A stretch of 64,000 nt of DNA from Takakia lepidozioides. Its lineage: Eukaryota; Streptophyta; Takakiopsida; Takakiales; Takakiaceae. Every line of letters begins with the position of its first letter. The first letter of the stretch is position 1. Shown here piece after piece: positions 1 through 10,225 of this stretch. The DNA lies in NCBI GenBank assembly GCA_030704615.1, contig CM060734.1, forward strand, positions 33,372,042 through 33,436,041. The letters run 5' to 3'. The notes under the pieces were generated by a model. The model saw only the letters and a program-made list of their open reading frames with translations. It did not search any database and was not told where the DNA came from. A program made the translations under genes and the position numbers.

Positions 1-1214
1 CCTGGGCTGCAAAGAGAGACAAGATACCACTTCCAGCCCCAACATCCAGTACAACTCGGCCTTGAAAATCTTGATGATTCTCAATTACAGCAGCATAGTA
101 TGTCCCTGCAATTTATGAGCAAAAAACCATGAATGGGGAGTGTGAGATGTACATGTCTGCGCATGGTTCAGACAGCAGAATTGAGCCCCACTGTCATTGC
201 TCAGTGGCACCTACCCTAATGCACAAGGGCAATCATACAGACAGTAGAATGCGAGCATGAGAAGATGCTCGACTTTCTTTTTCTTACACAACTATCATGA
301 TGGTATCTCAACTGACAAACCTACTTTCAAAGGCTTTGACAGATTAAGGAAAAAGGGTAAGACAGTTTGCATCCCACCTGTCCGCACATAGTCCTGTAGC
401 ATGTTCTGCTGGTGAAGCAATTGCCCATAATAATGGAAGTACATCTTAGCTGATGATGCCTCAATCTTCTTCTCAAACTTGCTCAATGCTGTCAAAGTTT
501 CCCCAGATCCATTGGTCACCTCACTTTCTGCACCATAACTAGGCCACATAACTACCATACTAAACGTAAAAGCAAACAGCTTCAGGGAGGCATCTACAAC
601 TCAATGTCCCGGGGTCAGATCAGTATGAATGAAGCACCAAGAAAAGGCATCTTAGAATGTGGCACTAGACAGGAAGACTGTTGAGGGCCTTGACCCACAA
701 GTGCTGTCAAAGAACGTACTCGCAAGACTTTGTCTGCCGAAGCCTTGTGGCCATAGACCCCAGCCCAGTTTGGGCAGAACAAGTGCTGTCAGAGAGAAGG
801 GCACACCGGGAGGTCTGGTCCAGGAAAATTGGCTGCCCTCTTTGTTGTCCAAGACTCTTAGTATCTCAATGGAGAAAGGCTCAGTGACGTACTCTTCACT
901 CCAGTGGGCAGAAGTCAAACACGTTCTAACAACAAAATGTAACCACCAGAAGTCCCCTATTGGAATTAAACTAGGTTGGTAACTGACCCAAAGATTAAGA
1001 TAGCAGCTCCCTTGCTTGCAAACTATCGGGACAAAACATTAGACACTATAACAACTACATCACACTTGAACAATAATGAGGTGAACAATAAGAGGTGCAT
1101 GTCATACACACCTATCCTTGAACTCTTTGCCTTGAGGTCCTGGAGTGCCATATACAAGTCACCATTTACTGCTTGAGACCTAAATTGAATTGCAAACGAT
1201 TTTGATTTTGGAGT
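1..1214 (-). CDS. CARM1/PRMT4-type protein arginine methyltransferase, 5' part (runs off left edge)
   Basis: Type I protein arginine methyltransferases of this family use S-adenosylmethionine to dimethylate arginines on histone H3 and other nuclear proteins. Three exons are visible on the minus strand: 1112-1214, 378-527 and 1-105 (cut by the window edge). Acceptors and donors are AG and GT throughout and the phases join exactly. The middle exon gives [18 protein letters not shown], the conserved helix before the catalytic core. The last gives TYYAAVIEN and then [18 protein letters not shown], the SAM-binding motif I. The first of the three gives a region like the N-terminal PH-type domain ([11 protein letters not shown]). 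The rest of the catalytic core, with the double-E loop, must lie left of the window. The exon or exons before 1214 were not resolved; the upstream introns are filled with dispersed repeats. Identification is firm; the 5' end is not. Confidence 0.85.
700..790 (+). repeat. short dispersed repeat, copy 1
   Basis: A core of about 50-75 bases (TTGCCGTAGCCTTGTGGCCA and what follows) is recognisable here in diverged form and again at 1420-1500, near 2810 and, inverted, at 16780-16830. The copies sit in introns of two host genes. Confidence 0.55.
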
Positions 1215-1419
1215 CTGCCAAACACAATCATGGACCACAACCTCCCTTCAATACCAATACACAGCAGACCCAAGAGGGAAAAAGTGGCCCACCAGAAAAG
1301 ATTGCCGACCAGGAAAGGAGGTTATCAGAGGGCAGAGAACCCACACTGACCCAAAGACAAGAGAGGGTACAGTAGACTTCACGTGCTGCAGCTTTGTTGC
1401 TGTAGACGGAACACCCTCA

Positions 1420-1912
1420 CAAAGAGAGAATGTACTCATAAGACGTTGTTTGCCGTAGCCTTGTGGCCATTGACCCCGCGTCCAGTTCGAGCGGAACACA
1501 AAGGGACAGAACCTACCCTTTGTCAGGGACTGACGCCGGTAGTAAGACTTATCTTGGAATAAACAATTGATCCGGGTTTTCCAGATATCCTCTAGAAATC
1601 CCTTTACACAAGCATCAACCTGCTGTGTGTGGTTTGCCCAATAACTAGGCCCCACAAGGGCCTGGGCTTTTGGCTCAGCCTCAAGACTTTCAAAGTTGGT
1701 AAACAGAGGTACAGGCACAATTCCTTCGACAGATTTGAAAGAGAGACATGAATCAGAAAATGAATATTGTGTTCAGGTTGCCCACACAACGGGCAATTGC
1801 ACTCTCCCTTTCCTCTCTGCTTCTGTTTGCTGTTCAAAGGTAGGCTTCCCGCCCTGAGTTTCAATCTCAGTATCTCAAGAAGAGGAAGTTCAGTATATTC
1901 CTGGGAGGGCAA
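1420..1912 (-). repeat. dispersed repeat with decayed minus-strand coding sequence
   Basis: The segment holds the best copy of the short core (1420-1500), then a stretch (1505-1730) that recurs at 2545-2757 and 36325-36515. On the minus strand these three copies encode related peptides (FTNFESLEAEPKAQAL here; FTNFQNLVAELKALTQ in the 36 kb copy). Further on, 1740-1912 reads CPLCGQPEHNIHFLI, which resembles the zinc-binding end of LINE reverse transcriptases. This looks like old LINE-type debris in a PRMT intron; the family is not identified. Confidence 0.5.
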
Positions 1913-2544
1913 CAGAGTATAGAACAGGAGTGCGGTTATAAGTCATAATGCCCATTGGCAAGAACAGGAGGAGGGCACAACTATACCTTTGGTGCCATAT
2001 CTGTCTGGACATCATCCACCACCCACATCTGAAGAGTCGGGCCAGCCTTAAAAAACTGCATTGCATGAGCCCACCGCATATTAATCAATCCACTGGTAAG
2101 CACAACACAGAGAAGCTGAAGTCCACAATCTCCAACTCCCTACAGAATAAAATCCACGACTCTGCTGCCAAAAGTACCCAACCCCCTCCACCCCCAAAAA
2201 AGAAAAAAAGAAAACCCCAACAAAAGTAAGAATATCGATAAAACAGGAAGGGGGAATTCTGTGGAAAACAGAAACTACAATGAAAAAACCACTATATATC
2301 CCCTATATATCCACTCTGAACAAGATACTCTCTCGACTCCATCCAATCAGTTGATTTCCCCACCACTTGAGAAAACATTGCTTATATAACAATGTGATCA
2401 TGATACACCTAAGTCTGCTCTGTTTCCGTTTAAGCCGGCCTTTGGCTACTTACAATTTACTTACAGCCTACCAAGTGTAAACACCGCGGCACCTTGGACT
2501 GGCTGAGTCCAGGATGCAGCTTAGTTTTCATAGTGAAAGGATAC

Positions 2545-2850
2545 TACCTTTGTGAGGGGCTCACTCCAGTAGTGTGACCTACCTTGATAGAGACAATTAG
2601 TTCAAGTTTTCCAGATATCCTCTTTGGAAGCCCTTCACACAAGCATCAACTTGCTGTGTGTGAGCTGCCCAGCAATTAGACCCCCACAGGGCCAGGGGTT
2701 TAGGCTCAGCCTCAAGATTTTGAAAATTGGTGAACAGAGGTGCAGGGACAATAACCCCCAGAGAGAGAGAGAGAGGATGTAGTAAGCCACTCCCTCCAAA
2801 CGTTCACTTGCCATAGACTTACGGCCACTGAGCATGAACAATATTTGTCC
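2545..2850 (-). repeat. dispersed repeat, second copy, with GA microsatellite
   Basis: It is homologous to 1505-1730 over about 210 bases, including the shared stretches TTTTCCAGATATCCTCT and ACACAAGCATCAACTTGCTG. A short GA run (2761-2775) and a weak copy of the short core (near 2810) follow. The order of core and long segment differs from the copy at 1.4 kb, so they are two separate repeats that co-occur. Confidence 0.5.
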
Positions 2851-2859
2851 CACTGATGA

Positions 2860-3700
2860 GACACCGCAGAGGAGCTCATTGCTCAATGTAAAACTTTGCA
2901 GTCATTATGTTACAAAACGAAGTCCAAACAATGTGCAATCATTTGATCAAGCAGTTCAAAGGACCTCTTGTAGGCATGTTTGGCTGGGAAGATAACAACA
3001 GCTGCGAGTGATCCCTATGAGGTCCAGCAAGGTTTAAGGAAATCATGATAAGATCTTACTATAAGACCTGTAACAAGACACACTTTCAAATCCACTAACC
3101 TACGTTAACCTAATTCAGACAAGCCACTTCCCAGGGTTTGTTGCGGCGAGCTCAGGGAATTTGGTTACTGCAAAAGCCAGTGGCAGCTTTACCTTTAATA
3201 AGCTCTTGCCAAAAGATCAAACACACATTTGTGTCCAATCCAGCCGCCCAAGTTAACCTAGTTCAGCTAAATCTTTAACCAGTGTTTGGCTATCACAGGC
3301 GCTTGGGAGACGTCTTGCTAGATGTCTACCTTTCTTGGAAAAGCCCTCTGGCACCCTCTGTAAGAGGAATATTTCCATCATGTTAAGGGTCTGTGGCACC
3401 AGTAGCTTATTGAGTGCTTGCATCTCCAGGGAATACCCATAGAAATTGGACATAAATATTATTGTCTGCACAGACTGTGGCACCTACAGCGTCAATGGGA
3501 TGCAACCAAACCACATCCGTGCAACGCGGTCGGCCGCACTAGTTGCGCTGGAATCAGCATGACGCCAATGCCAGTCCTCAATCAAGACACAATCAACCTT
3601 GTAAAAGGACTTTCGTTGGTTGAGGGTGGGTAACATAATAATCGCCTCGTGTTACCCTAGCCCGCTAGAAGTCCGAAGGAACTGTACACTCAAGGGACGT
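2860..3700. other. no recognisable gene
   Basis: Only short unsupported frames occur here. It is presumably intronic to the PRMT gene if the 3735-4082 exon is real. No missing PRMT exon could be picked out. Confidence 0.4.
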
Positions 3701-3734
3701 GGCCAACACACACGCCAACACGCACAGGAAACGA

Positions 3735-4082
3735 TCACAGTTTACCGCGAAGACAAAGGAAAAGTAAGTACTGGCAAAGAATAACCACAATGACCATAAC
3801 AAACACAAACATGAGGAGGACGAGTAAAACCTGAGAATGCTGTAACCAGCATCGCTGATATAACTCGTGCTTGTCACGCGGACCATCAGAGGAGTAGTAA
3901 AAATCCACGAACGAGCTTTGTCCTTCATAGTTGAGCACTGCATCTACAGACACAGGGACGCCGAAACTGGGCCGCACATCCGGAGTTTCATCTCCACGAG
4001 TCTGGGTGAGAGGAAACAGGAAAAGACCAGTGAAAGCGGAAGATCCTGGAGTGCGCAAGACATTGGAGATTGAGTCCGCCAT
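3735..4082 (-). CDS. possible first exon of the PRMT gene
   Basis: This minus-strand open frame starts MADSISNVLRTPG in a good initiation context and lies upstream of the PRMT exons on the same strand. It contains PSFGVPVSVDAVLNYEGQSS, compatible with the poorly conserved N-terminus of plant PRMT4 proteins. The exon end is uncertain; the later part, a hydrophobic run, is more likely intron read-through. No exon linking it to 1214 was found, so the assignment rests on position and strand. It could be a separate gene start. Confidence 0.35.
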   Translation of the reverse strand: MADSISNVLRTPGSSAFTGLFLFPLTQTRGDETPDVRPSFGVPVSVDAVLNYEGQSSFVDFYYSSDGPRDKHELYQRCWLQHSQVLLVLLMFVFVMVIVVILCQYLLFLCLRGKL

Positions 4083-4659
4083 AGCCTACACCGCTCTCCC
4101 TCGTCTTCTAGTACCCCTCCCAAAAAATTGAAAACTGGCTCTTTCCAGCTTCCCTCTTCTTCCTTCCCTGTAAAACTTGACAAACCAGTCCTCAGATTCC
4201 AACTACTTACCCCAGGCCTCAACTCACCAGTGCATCTCTCTCACTTTCCCCCTCTCTCTCTCCCTCTCCCTCGCTCTACGATTTCCCTGTGGAGAGAGGA
4301 CCCCAGCACGCTTGCCCCTTCCCCTGCCATATTGGAACATACTCGTGCTGAACGGGTTGACCTCACATCAACAGGCACGTGGCGGAGCCTGAGGGGATAG
4401 TGCCACGCACACGGTCCTGTTGTGGAGGTGCCACGTCTGCTTCCAAGATTCAGGGCCTAAAAGCGAATACTCTCATTGGACGTATGTAAATATATTTAAT
4501 TATTTACTGGCTCTGGCGGAATACCGTCGCATTGAAAGGGTTTCTGGTACCCATTGGCAAGCGGATTGGTTCAAGAAAGGTAGTTGAAAGGTATAAATGG
4601 AATATTTCATCCATACTTATAGATGAATTATGTAAGTAGTTGAAACGGTCGTAAAGACC

Positions 4660-4875
4660 AGTGTTGGGAGGATACCCTTGTTCTGCCATAATACCCTGAG
4701 GGTAAAACCCAATAAGGGTATATGGATATACCCTACCCTGGAAATTCAAAAATACCCTTACCTGCCCTTACCCTACCCTTGACAATTTTTGTTATACCCT
4801 TAATGGATTATACCCTGGGGTTTGAAATTTCGAAGGATACCCTTCACCCTGAGGGACAAATCTATTCAATGGCCG
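4660..4875. repeat. TACCCT/AGGGTA-rich island
   Basis: About 200 bases carry many scattered TACCCT and AGGGTA words, spaced irregularly and not in tandem. They resemble the plant telomere unit (CCCTAAA) only loosely; true tandem telomeric units are absent. The origin is unknown. Confidence 0.5.
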
Positions 4876-4929
4876 GGTAATAGGGAGGGGTAAAAATAAT
4901 TTGATTACTAGGGTTTAGGTTTAGGTGTG

Positions 4930-5190
4930 GTATAAAAAGGGAAACACCTTGGAGCGATCAGGCCCCTTAGTTGTAGTGAGAGAAAAAAATAACCTCTTTC
5001 AGAGTAACCTCGACGCATGGGACACCGTCCCAAACATACCACAGCCATGAAGGTAGCAAGATTTGACCCCAGAACCATTTGGGTGGCACTAAGTGCACTT
5101 TCCATTTGAGCTACCAACTCTTGGTAGGCGTGGTATTTGCTTGTAGACAAGCCAAACACTAGCATTTTTTTTTTTTTTTTTTTTTTTTTT
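4930..5190 (-). mobile_element. tRNA-derived SINE (minus strand) with adjacent T26 run
   Basis: On the minus strand GTTGGTAGCTCAAATGG (A box, about 5102-5124) is followed by GGGGTCAAATC (B box, 5071-5081), as in RNA polymerase III promoters from tRNA. The 3' part (TCTCACTACAACTAAGGGGC, near 4960-4985) matches the 3' part of the SINE at 46757-47110, showing one family. The T26 run at 5165-5190 lies on the head side of this copy and is probably a separate tail or target feature. No folded functional tRNA is present. Confidence 0.6.
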
Positions 5191-5907
5191 CCCTTAGTTG
5201 GTCTTCCTCTCCGCACCTTATGCTCCAAGACCCGTCTTGCCACTGTGATGGCTAATGTTCTCCTCGCCTGACTTTCAACCTATTCATCATTGTCTGACAC
5301 GTTCATCCCATGCATTAATATTTACGGCGGGAGACCGTTATATACAGCCTGACCTATACTTGTTTGAGGTTATCCTAGAGCTTTGTGGCTCCATCTGGCC
5401 CCTTCATTGGTCTACGGGCCAGATCTGTTTGTAATCTAGGCAACCCGTGGCATGCTGCCACGTGGGGGTATTGCCTCACCCTAGGTTTTGGGTATAAGAT
5501 TGTGCCTGACCTTGAGTCAGGGCCCTTCTTCTCATATGTACAACCTGGTGTACGGGCTTCTGGACGTGCTCTGTGAGCTTTGGATGTGTGTGTGTTAGCT
5601 CTGTATATGTCGTACGTGGGATCCTCTATATGTTCATCTCTCTTCTCGTGTTGTAAAGCCCGCTCCTTCCGAGCTCTTACACCCATAGTTTAACGTGCAC
5701 TTGTGAGGACGGGAGAATCTCATTCAAGCTCAAAATATGGTGTAGTCTTGTGGGTAGTGGCTGCTCCGCACGTACAGTGATTTTGCGCGGTTACCTCGGG
5801 TTCAATCTGGTTTTGGAAGAAGTTTTTGGTTCAAGATGAAGTTGTGATGGCGGCGGCAGTTTCACTCTTCGCGTTGTGCACTTGCATTTGTTTGTCTTGC
5901 TTGTTCG

Positions 5908-7143
5908 TTGTGTGTTGCAATGGGCGCATCTGCAGTTCTCTGTAGCTTGTCAAGCGAAAGAGATGACAGCGGCTCGATTTTGGTTAAGATAGAACTGAGA
6001 GTGGAGGTTGCAAACTCTGACGTGGTGGGTTCCAGCCAATTAGTTTCAAGGCGTTCTTGTATCTACTCCCAATTTGCAGGTGGTGGATGGTCATCGGAAG
6101 TGTCTGCAGCTCCTGCCGCGCGTGTTCCTTTGTTGATTCCAGGGGTTCATGTTCCTGACATTGAAAGACCTACCTCCTCAGGCTCTAACTACTCAGCATA
6201 TGCCAGGGCAAAAGCGGCCTTTGAAGAAAGATCTTTGTATTCGGCTCGTGGCTCAGTGAGTTCGGGCTCTTTGCCAAGCGGTGACCTTGACAGAGCTGAT
6301 TACGGTTTGGGCTACGTTGAGCCTGCTTACGATCTTGAGGGGTTGCCTGATGTTTAACTCGCAAATCCAGGACTCTCTTGTGTTTGACAGTGAGCAACTC
6401 GAGTTGAGCAATGACGACTTGGTGTGGATCGATAAATTTGAATCTCGATTTTTTGTGGACGTCTCGCGTTTTTTAGCTACTGAACGGGAGAGAGTCTCTG
6501 CCTAGCTCAGCAATCTTGCTTTATTGGTGAGGGAAGTCCATAGTGTGATTGACAAAGAGCTAGCTTTGAGGAGATAGTTCAAGGTGCCTATCCCCGAACT
6601 CAAAAGTCGATTTTTGTCTTACGGTGCCCTGGAATTCAGGCAGTTTGGGCTTTGCGAACAAATCTCCGTTCAATCCCTTGATGTTCCGCTAGTGTCCTTC
6701 GATTTTGTGGATCCCTGGCATTCGGCTTTGTTCACCAGTGGCATTGGTGCGATTTTATTACGATTGTTAAGATTTGGGAGTCTTGCGGTGTGTACACCTA
6801 CTACCCGTGATCTTGTTGATTCTCTCACGGGTCATAGTGAGAAGGCTCTTCAAGGAGATCTTGTTATTCTTCCTAACGAGCGATTCCCTCTCCGCTCGAT
6901 TCGCAAACTGAACGTTTTTTACTCCATCGGGCATTGGTCGTCGAGCACTGTCTTGTCTCGAACTTGGAGAAGTGAGAGAGAAGTGACCGTTACAGGGGGT
7001 CAGACTACACCTTGTATGTGGGTTTTTGGTTCAAGAATTCCCGCGGGTGGAATTGGTTGGCTCTTGCTGAGCACGATCAAGAGACACACAAGCTTTTGAG
7101 GATTGTGACTCCACAAGCTTGGCAGTGTACCAGTGTGGTGGAA
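5908..7143 (+). pseudogene. degenerate leader ORFs ahead of the gag at 7178
   Basis: Three overlapping frames (5908-6357, 6281-6505, 6584-7099) look like one coding stretch broken by frameshifts and stops. The clearest part reads VILPNERFPLRSIRKLNVFY near 6860-6930. I do not recognise the protein. Its position just before an intact gag suggests a 5' ORF of the same retroelement, comparable to the unidentified ORF ahead of the gag at 60.9 kb, but the two show no obvious similarity by eye. No LTR boundary or primer-binding site could be fixed. Confidence 0.35.
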
Positions 7144-7177
7144 GTTGAAGATCTCTAAAGGTGGTGATTCCTAACTA

Positions 7178-8833
7178 ATGTCCAACTCGCCCAATAGCCG
7201 TTGGTTGCGTTCAGGTAGAAATAAGATATCTGCTGCTCCTGTGTTATCTCCAGTCACTGAGCCTCGACATAGGATTTTTGTAGAGTCAGATTTGGTATCA
7301 ATGGAAGAAGGATTTAGTGGGGTTGATGGTAGAAATCAGGTTAGGGCTTCCAATGGTCTTGGACTTGCGGCAGCCACTAGCACCAGGCCTGGCTTGGGTG
7401 GTAGAATTCGGGAAAACTTGGATGTTGCAGATGATACGAGGGCCAACTTGTATGCCATGGATTTCCATGCACGACGGATGGATGGCTTGGATCGCATAGG
7501 GGAGTCACTTGCAAGTCAGCCTAGCATCTCAGTTTCGAGTTCCGCTCCACCGGCAAAATTGAGGCCTATTTCATTGCATAACAATCCTCAATTTCAAGGT
7601 ATGTCTATCACCTCCTCTCGTGCATTTCATCCTTTGTACGTGGCTAGTGAGTCCGCTTGGTCTGGCCCTGTGCAAAGCCAAGTGCTTGCACAAAGTCAAC
7701 CAGCTCTTCAGTCTTGGTCCAGTACCCCACCTACTATAGTACCACTCTCCCGGGCTATGGGAGGGATGGCAGTTCATGAGGATGGAGGTACGAGGTCAAG
7801 TCACAATAATTTGGGAATTCAGCCAGTGGCTTTTCAGGGACATGTAGATGTTGGTCATGTATATCATGTAGCACCGGTGATTACTTATGCCTATCCTGAG
7901 TATAACATGGGAAAGAAGATAGAGAATTTTCTGGAATTGTTTGAAGTCAATGCTCAAATGAACAAAGCTACGGAAGAGGTCATGATAGGTACATTTTGCA
8001 TGAGCATGCAAGGAGAATTAAGTGATTTGTTGCATGTTGCTTTGAGTGGTGAAGAAAACTTGACTTGGGCCAAGGTTAAAAGAAGAGCCATCATGATCTT
8101 TAAACCTGCGGAGAGGCCTTTGGATAGCCTTGATAAACTTTGTGGCCGGCCATACAAGGAGGGTGAGTCTCTTTGGCAATACTTTTTAGATCGAAGGGCT
8201 ACTGTTGTTGAACAAGTGCCTGAAGATGTTGTTATTAGGGAGAGGTTACTAAGACAACACTTCTTGAGAGGCATGCCAGCAGAAGTGAAAGCCTGGGGAC
8301 AACGTCGTACTTTCAGGGATAGTGATGAGATGTTGCATGAAGTTAGTCTTAAGCTTAGGGACCTGGCTAAAGCAAAGCAAAGGCGACACCATGTGAAATT
8401 TCAAATCCCTTATATGGATCATGAAGACACCATGGCCGCCACATTTGATGAGAGAGAGACCTCTCCTGTAGGATCTGAGTCTAGTGACTCTGCTTTGCAA
8501 GAATTGGCTCACACTGTGGATGAGTTGGGAAAAAGCATAGCTACTCAATTTGCAGCCTTGAAGGTTGATCAGCAAAGGACTGAGTGGAGACCCAGAGACC
8601 AGCAAAGAGCTGAATACAAACCCAGAGATCAGCAGAGAGGTCAAGGTGGAGGGTTCAGAGGTAAGACACAAACATGGGCTACTTATGAGAGGAAGTTTGC
8701 TCCTTGTTATATTTGTGGCAATGATGAGCATTACACTAAGGTATGTCCTGACCGTGAGGGCTATGCTGATTATATCAAAGAGAAGAAGAAGGCAGGGTCT
8801 TCCAACCAGGCTGCCCACACACATTTAAACTAA
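7178..8833 (+). CDS. Ty3/gypsy Gag polyprotein, intact frame (551 aa)
   Basis: Gag packages element RNA into cytoplasmic virus-like particles. The N-terminal 240 residues are low-complexity and Ser/Pro-rich. Residues about 245-400 form a retrotransposon gag (capsid) region (for example LWQYFLDRRATVVEQVPEDV). A single zinc knuckle CYICGNDEHYTKVC (CX2CX4HX4C, near residues 508-521) lies close to the end. The frame is uninterrupted, unlike everything downstream. The start is the first ATG of the frame. The protease follows after a gap with stops. Confidence 0.85.
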   Translation: MSNSPNSRWLRSGRNKISAAPVLSPVTEPRHRIFVESDLVSMEEGFSGVDGRNQVRASNGLGLAAATSTRPGLGGRIRENLDVADDTRANLYAMDFHARRMDGLDRIGESLASQPSISVSSSAPPAKLRPISLHNNPQFQGMSITSSRAFHPLYVASESAWSGPVQSQVLAQSQPALQSWSSTPPTIVPLSRAMGGMAVHEDGGTRSSHNNLGIQPVAFQGHVDVGHVYHVAPVITYAYPEYNMGKKIENFLELFEVNAQMNKATEEVMIGTFCMSMQGELSDLLHVALSGEENLTWAKVKRRAIMIFKPAERPLDSLDKLCGRPYKEGESLWQYFLDRRATVVEQVPEDVVIRERLLRQHFLRGMPAEVKAWGQRRTFRDSDEMLHEVSLKLRDLAKAKQRRHHVKFQIPYMDHEDTMAATFDERETSPVGSESSDSALQELAHTVDELGKSIATQFAALKVDQQRTEWRPRDQQRAEYKPRDQQRGQGGGFRGKTQTWATYERKFAPCYICGNDEHYTKVCPDREGYADYIKEKKKAGSSNQAAHTHLN

Positions 8834-8939
8834 AAAGATCTCTTGGGCAGGGGACAAGAGGTCATGGGAAGCATCACCCTGTTGATGCAAGTAAGAAGAG
8901 GGTCATGTTGTCAACTAACTTTCAGGCTTTCCATTGTGA

Positions 8940-9895
8940 ACTAGCCAAGAAATGTCAAGTGCCTGATATAAGTCCCTTGATCACACAATGTCATTGCATC
9001 ATTTGAGTTTTCCATGTGTTGTAGATACTGGATGTACCATGTCTGCCATCCCCTTGCAGGTAGTGAGAGTCTTGGGCCTCAAGTTGACCCCTGCACAAGG
9101 CATGGAGGTCATCATTGCATATGGGTCAAGGTATGAGCCCTTGGGGCTGGTCACTATCCCTATTAGAATTCAAAAGAAAGAGGTCTTGATTATTTGCATA
9201 GTTACAGTATGAGACCAGTTCTTGTTGGGATTGGATTGGATGACAGGGGCTCAAGCTACCATCAACCTTGGTGACAACTCCCTAAGATTTCCCAATGGAG
9301 AAGGACATGAAGTTATAGTGCCTCTCAAGACTGTCAAGATTCATGCAGGCACTGCTACTGCCAACCTTTCCCAAGATCAAACCATGGTAAGGGAGGTAAG
9401 GCAAAGGACCCACCACAACATGTCTTGGCTGGATTTTTACAAATACAAGCCAGATCTTGCCTTGATGTATGAGTGGCATGTACCTAGCTCTGGTCAAAAG
9501 TCTAGTGCTTCTATTGTGGTGCAAAAGAACAGTACTATGATTAAAGCTCCCTATGATGTCACTATTCCATCTATGTGCTAGAGAGTGGTCAAGACCCAAT
9601 TGGCCTATCTTTGTCCTAAGGGACATTACCTTGAGGTGAATGGATAGAGGAGGCCTACTGCCTTAAAGCATTGCCTTGTTGTTACTGGGGTTCTTGATAG
9701 AGGTTACAGATGATTTCAAGTTTCTTATAGCCAATCCTGAAAAGTTTCATGTGACCATCAAGAAGGGGCAAATGCTTGCTAGAATTTCTACCCGTCCCTT
9801 AGAAAAGATTGATGAAGTCCAGCTTGCTTTTGGTTTTGAAACCTTAGGCATTGTCCATGATCAATCAGATCTGGTCACTGTTTTTTCCAGAATGT
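8940..9895 (+). pseudogene. Ty3/gypsy aspartic protease region, broken
   Basis: The retroelement protease cleaves Gag-Pol. VVDTGCTMSAIP (9015-9050) carries the catalytic D-T-G, and LLGLDWM (about 9222-9242) is the conserved second half ahead of pol. Stops interrupt it (near 9210, 9580 and 9646), so it cannot make one polyprotein with the Gag. The following 300 bases look like the linker to reverse transcriptase, but the finger region of the RT is absent; the sequence is interrupted by the integrase/chromodomain piece at about 9893. Confidence 0.75.
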
Positions 9896-10225
9896 CATGA
9901 TGGCCCGCTTGCGGGCAACAACAAGGTGCATCAGGTATTCCACGTCTCATTTTTGAAGTCTTACTTGAAAGATGAAGCGCGTCCGAATCGGCATCAAGGG
10001 TTGCGTCCGCCACCTGTGCTGTTGGATCATGAAAATGAACCTGAGTATGAGGTGGAGGCAGTGCTTAAGTTGAGGAGGTTCAAGAATCGAGAAATGGAGT
10101 ATCTCGTGAAATGGAAGGGCTATCATCATGTGGAGGCATCTTGGGTGCGTGCCTCAGAAATGGGAAACGCATCCGAGGCGGTTGCAGCTTTTAAATGGCG
10201 ACCTCAAAAGCGGAAGAAGCGTTGA
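9893..10225 (+). pseudogene. integrase C-terminus with chromodomain (chromovirus type), displaced
   Basis: Chromovirus integrases end in a chromodomain that steers insertion to marked chromatin. VHQVFHVSFLKSYLKD is the usual integrase C-terminal signature, followed by PPPVLLDHENEPEYEVEAVL and EYLVKWKGYHHVEASWVRA, the chromodomain with its aromatic and W-K-G-Y motifs. The frame ends in a basic tail (RPQKRKKR). The integrase catalytic core is missing, and the piece lies before the RT instead of after the RNase H. It is therefore a second element's 3' end or a rearranged part of this one. Confidence 0.8.

Noticed and set aside
3253-3483. The missing PRMT exon in the minus frame at 3253-3483.
   Set aside because: No similarity to the PRMT N-terminal region and no splice sites with the phase needed to join 1214.
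4668-4875. An interstitial telomere array.
   Set aside because: The TACCCT words are not tandem and do not match the CCCTAAA plant unit consistently.
8249-8824. A 191-codon minus-strand frame opposite the intact gag.
   Set aside because: It is a shadow of the gag frame, without any recognisable domain.
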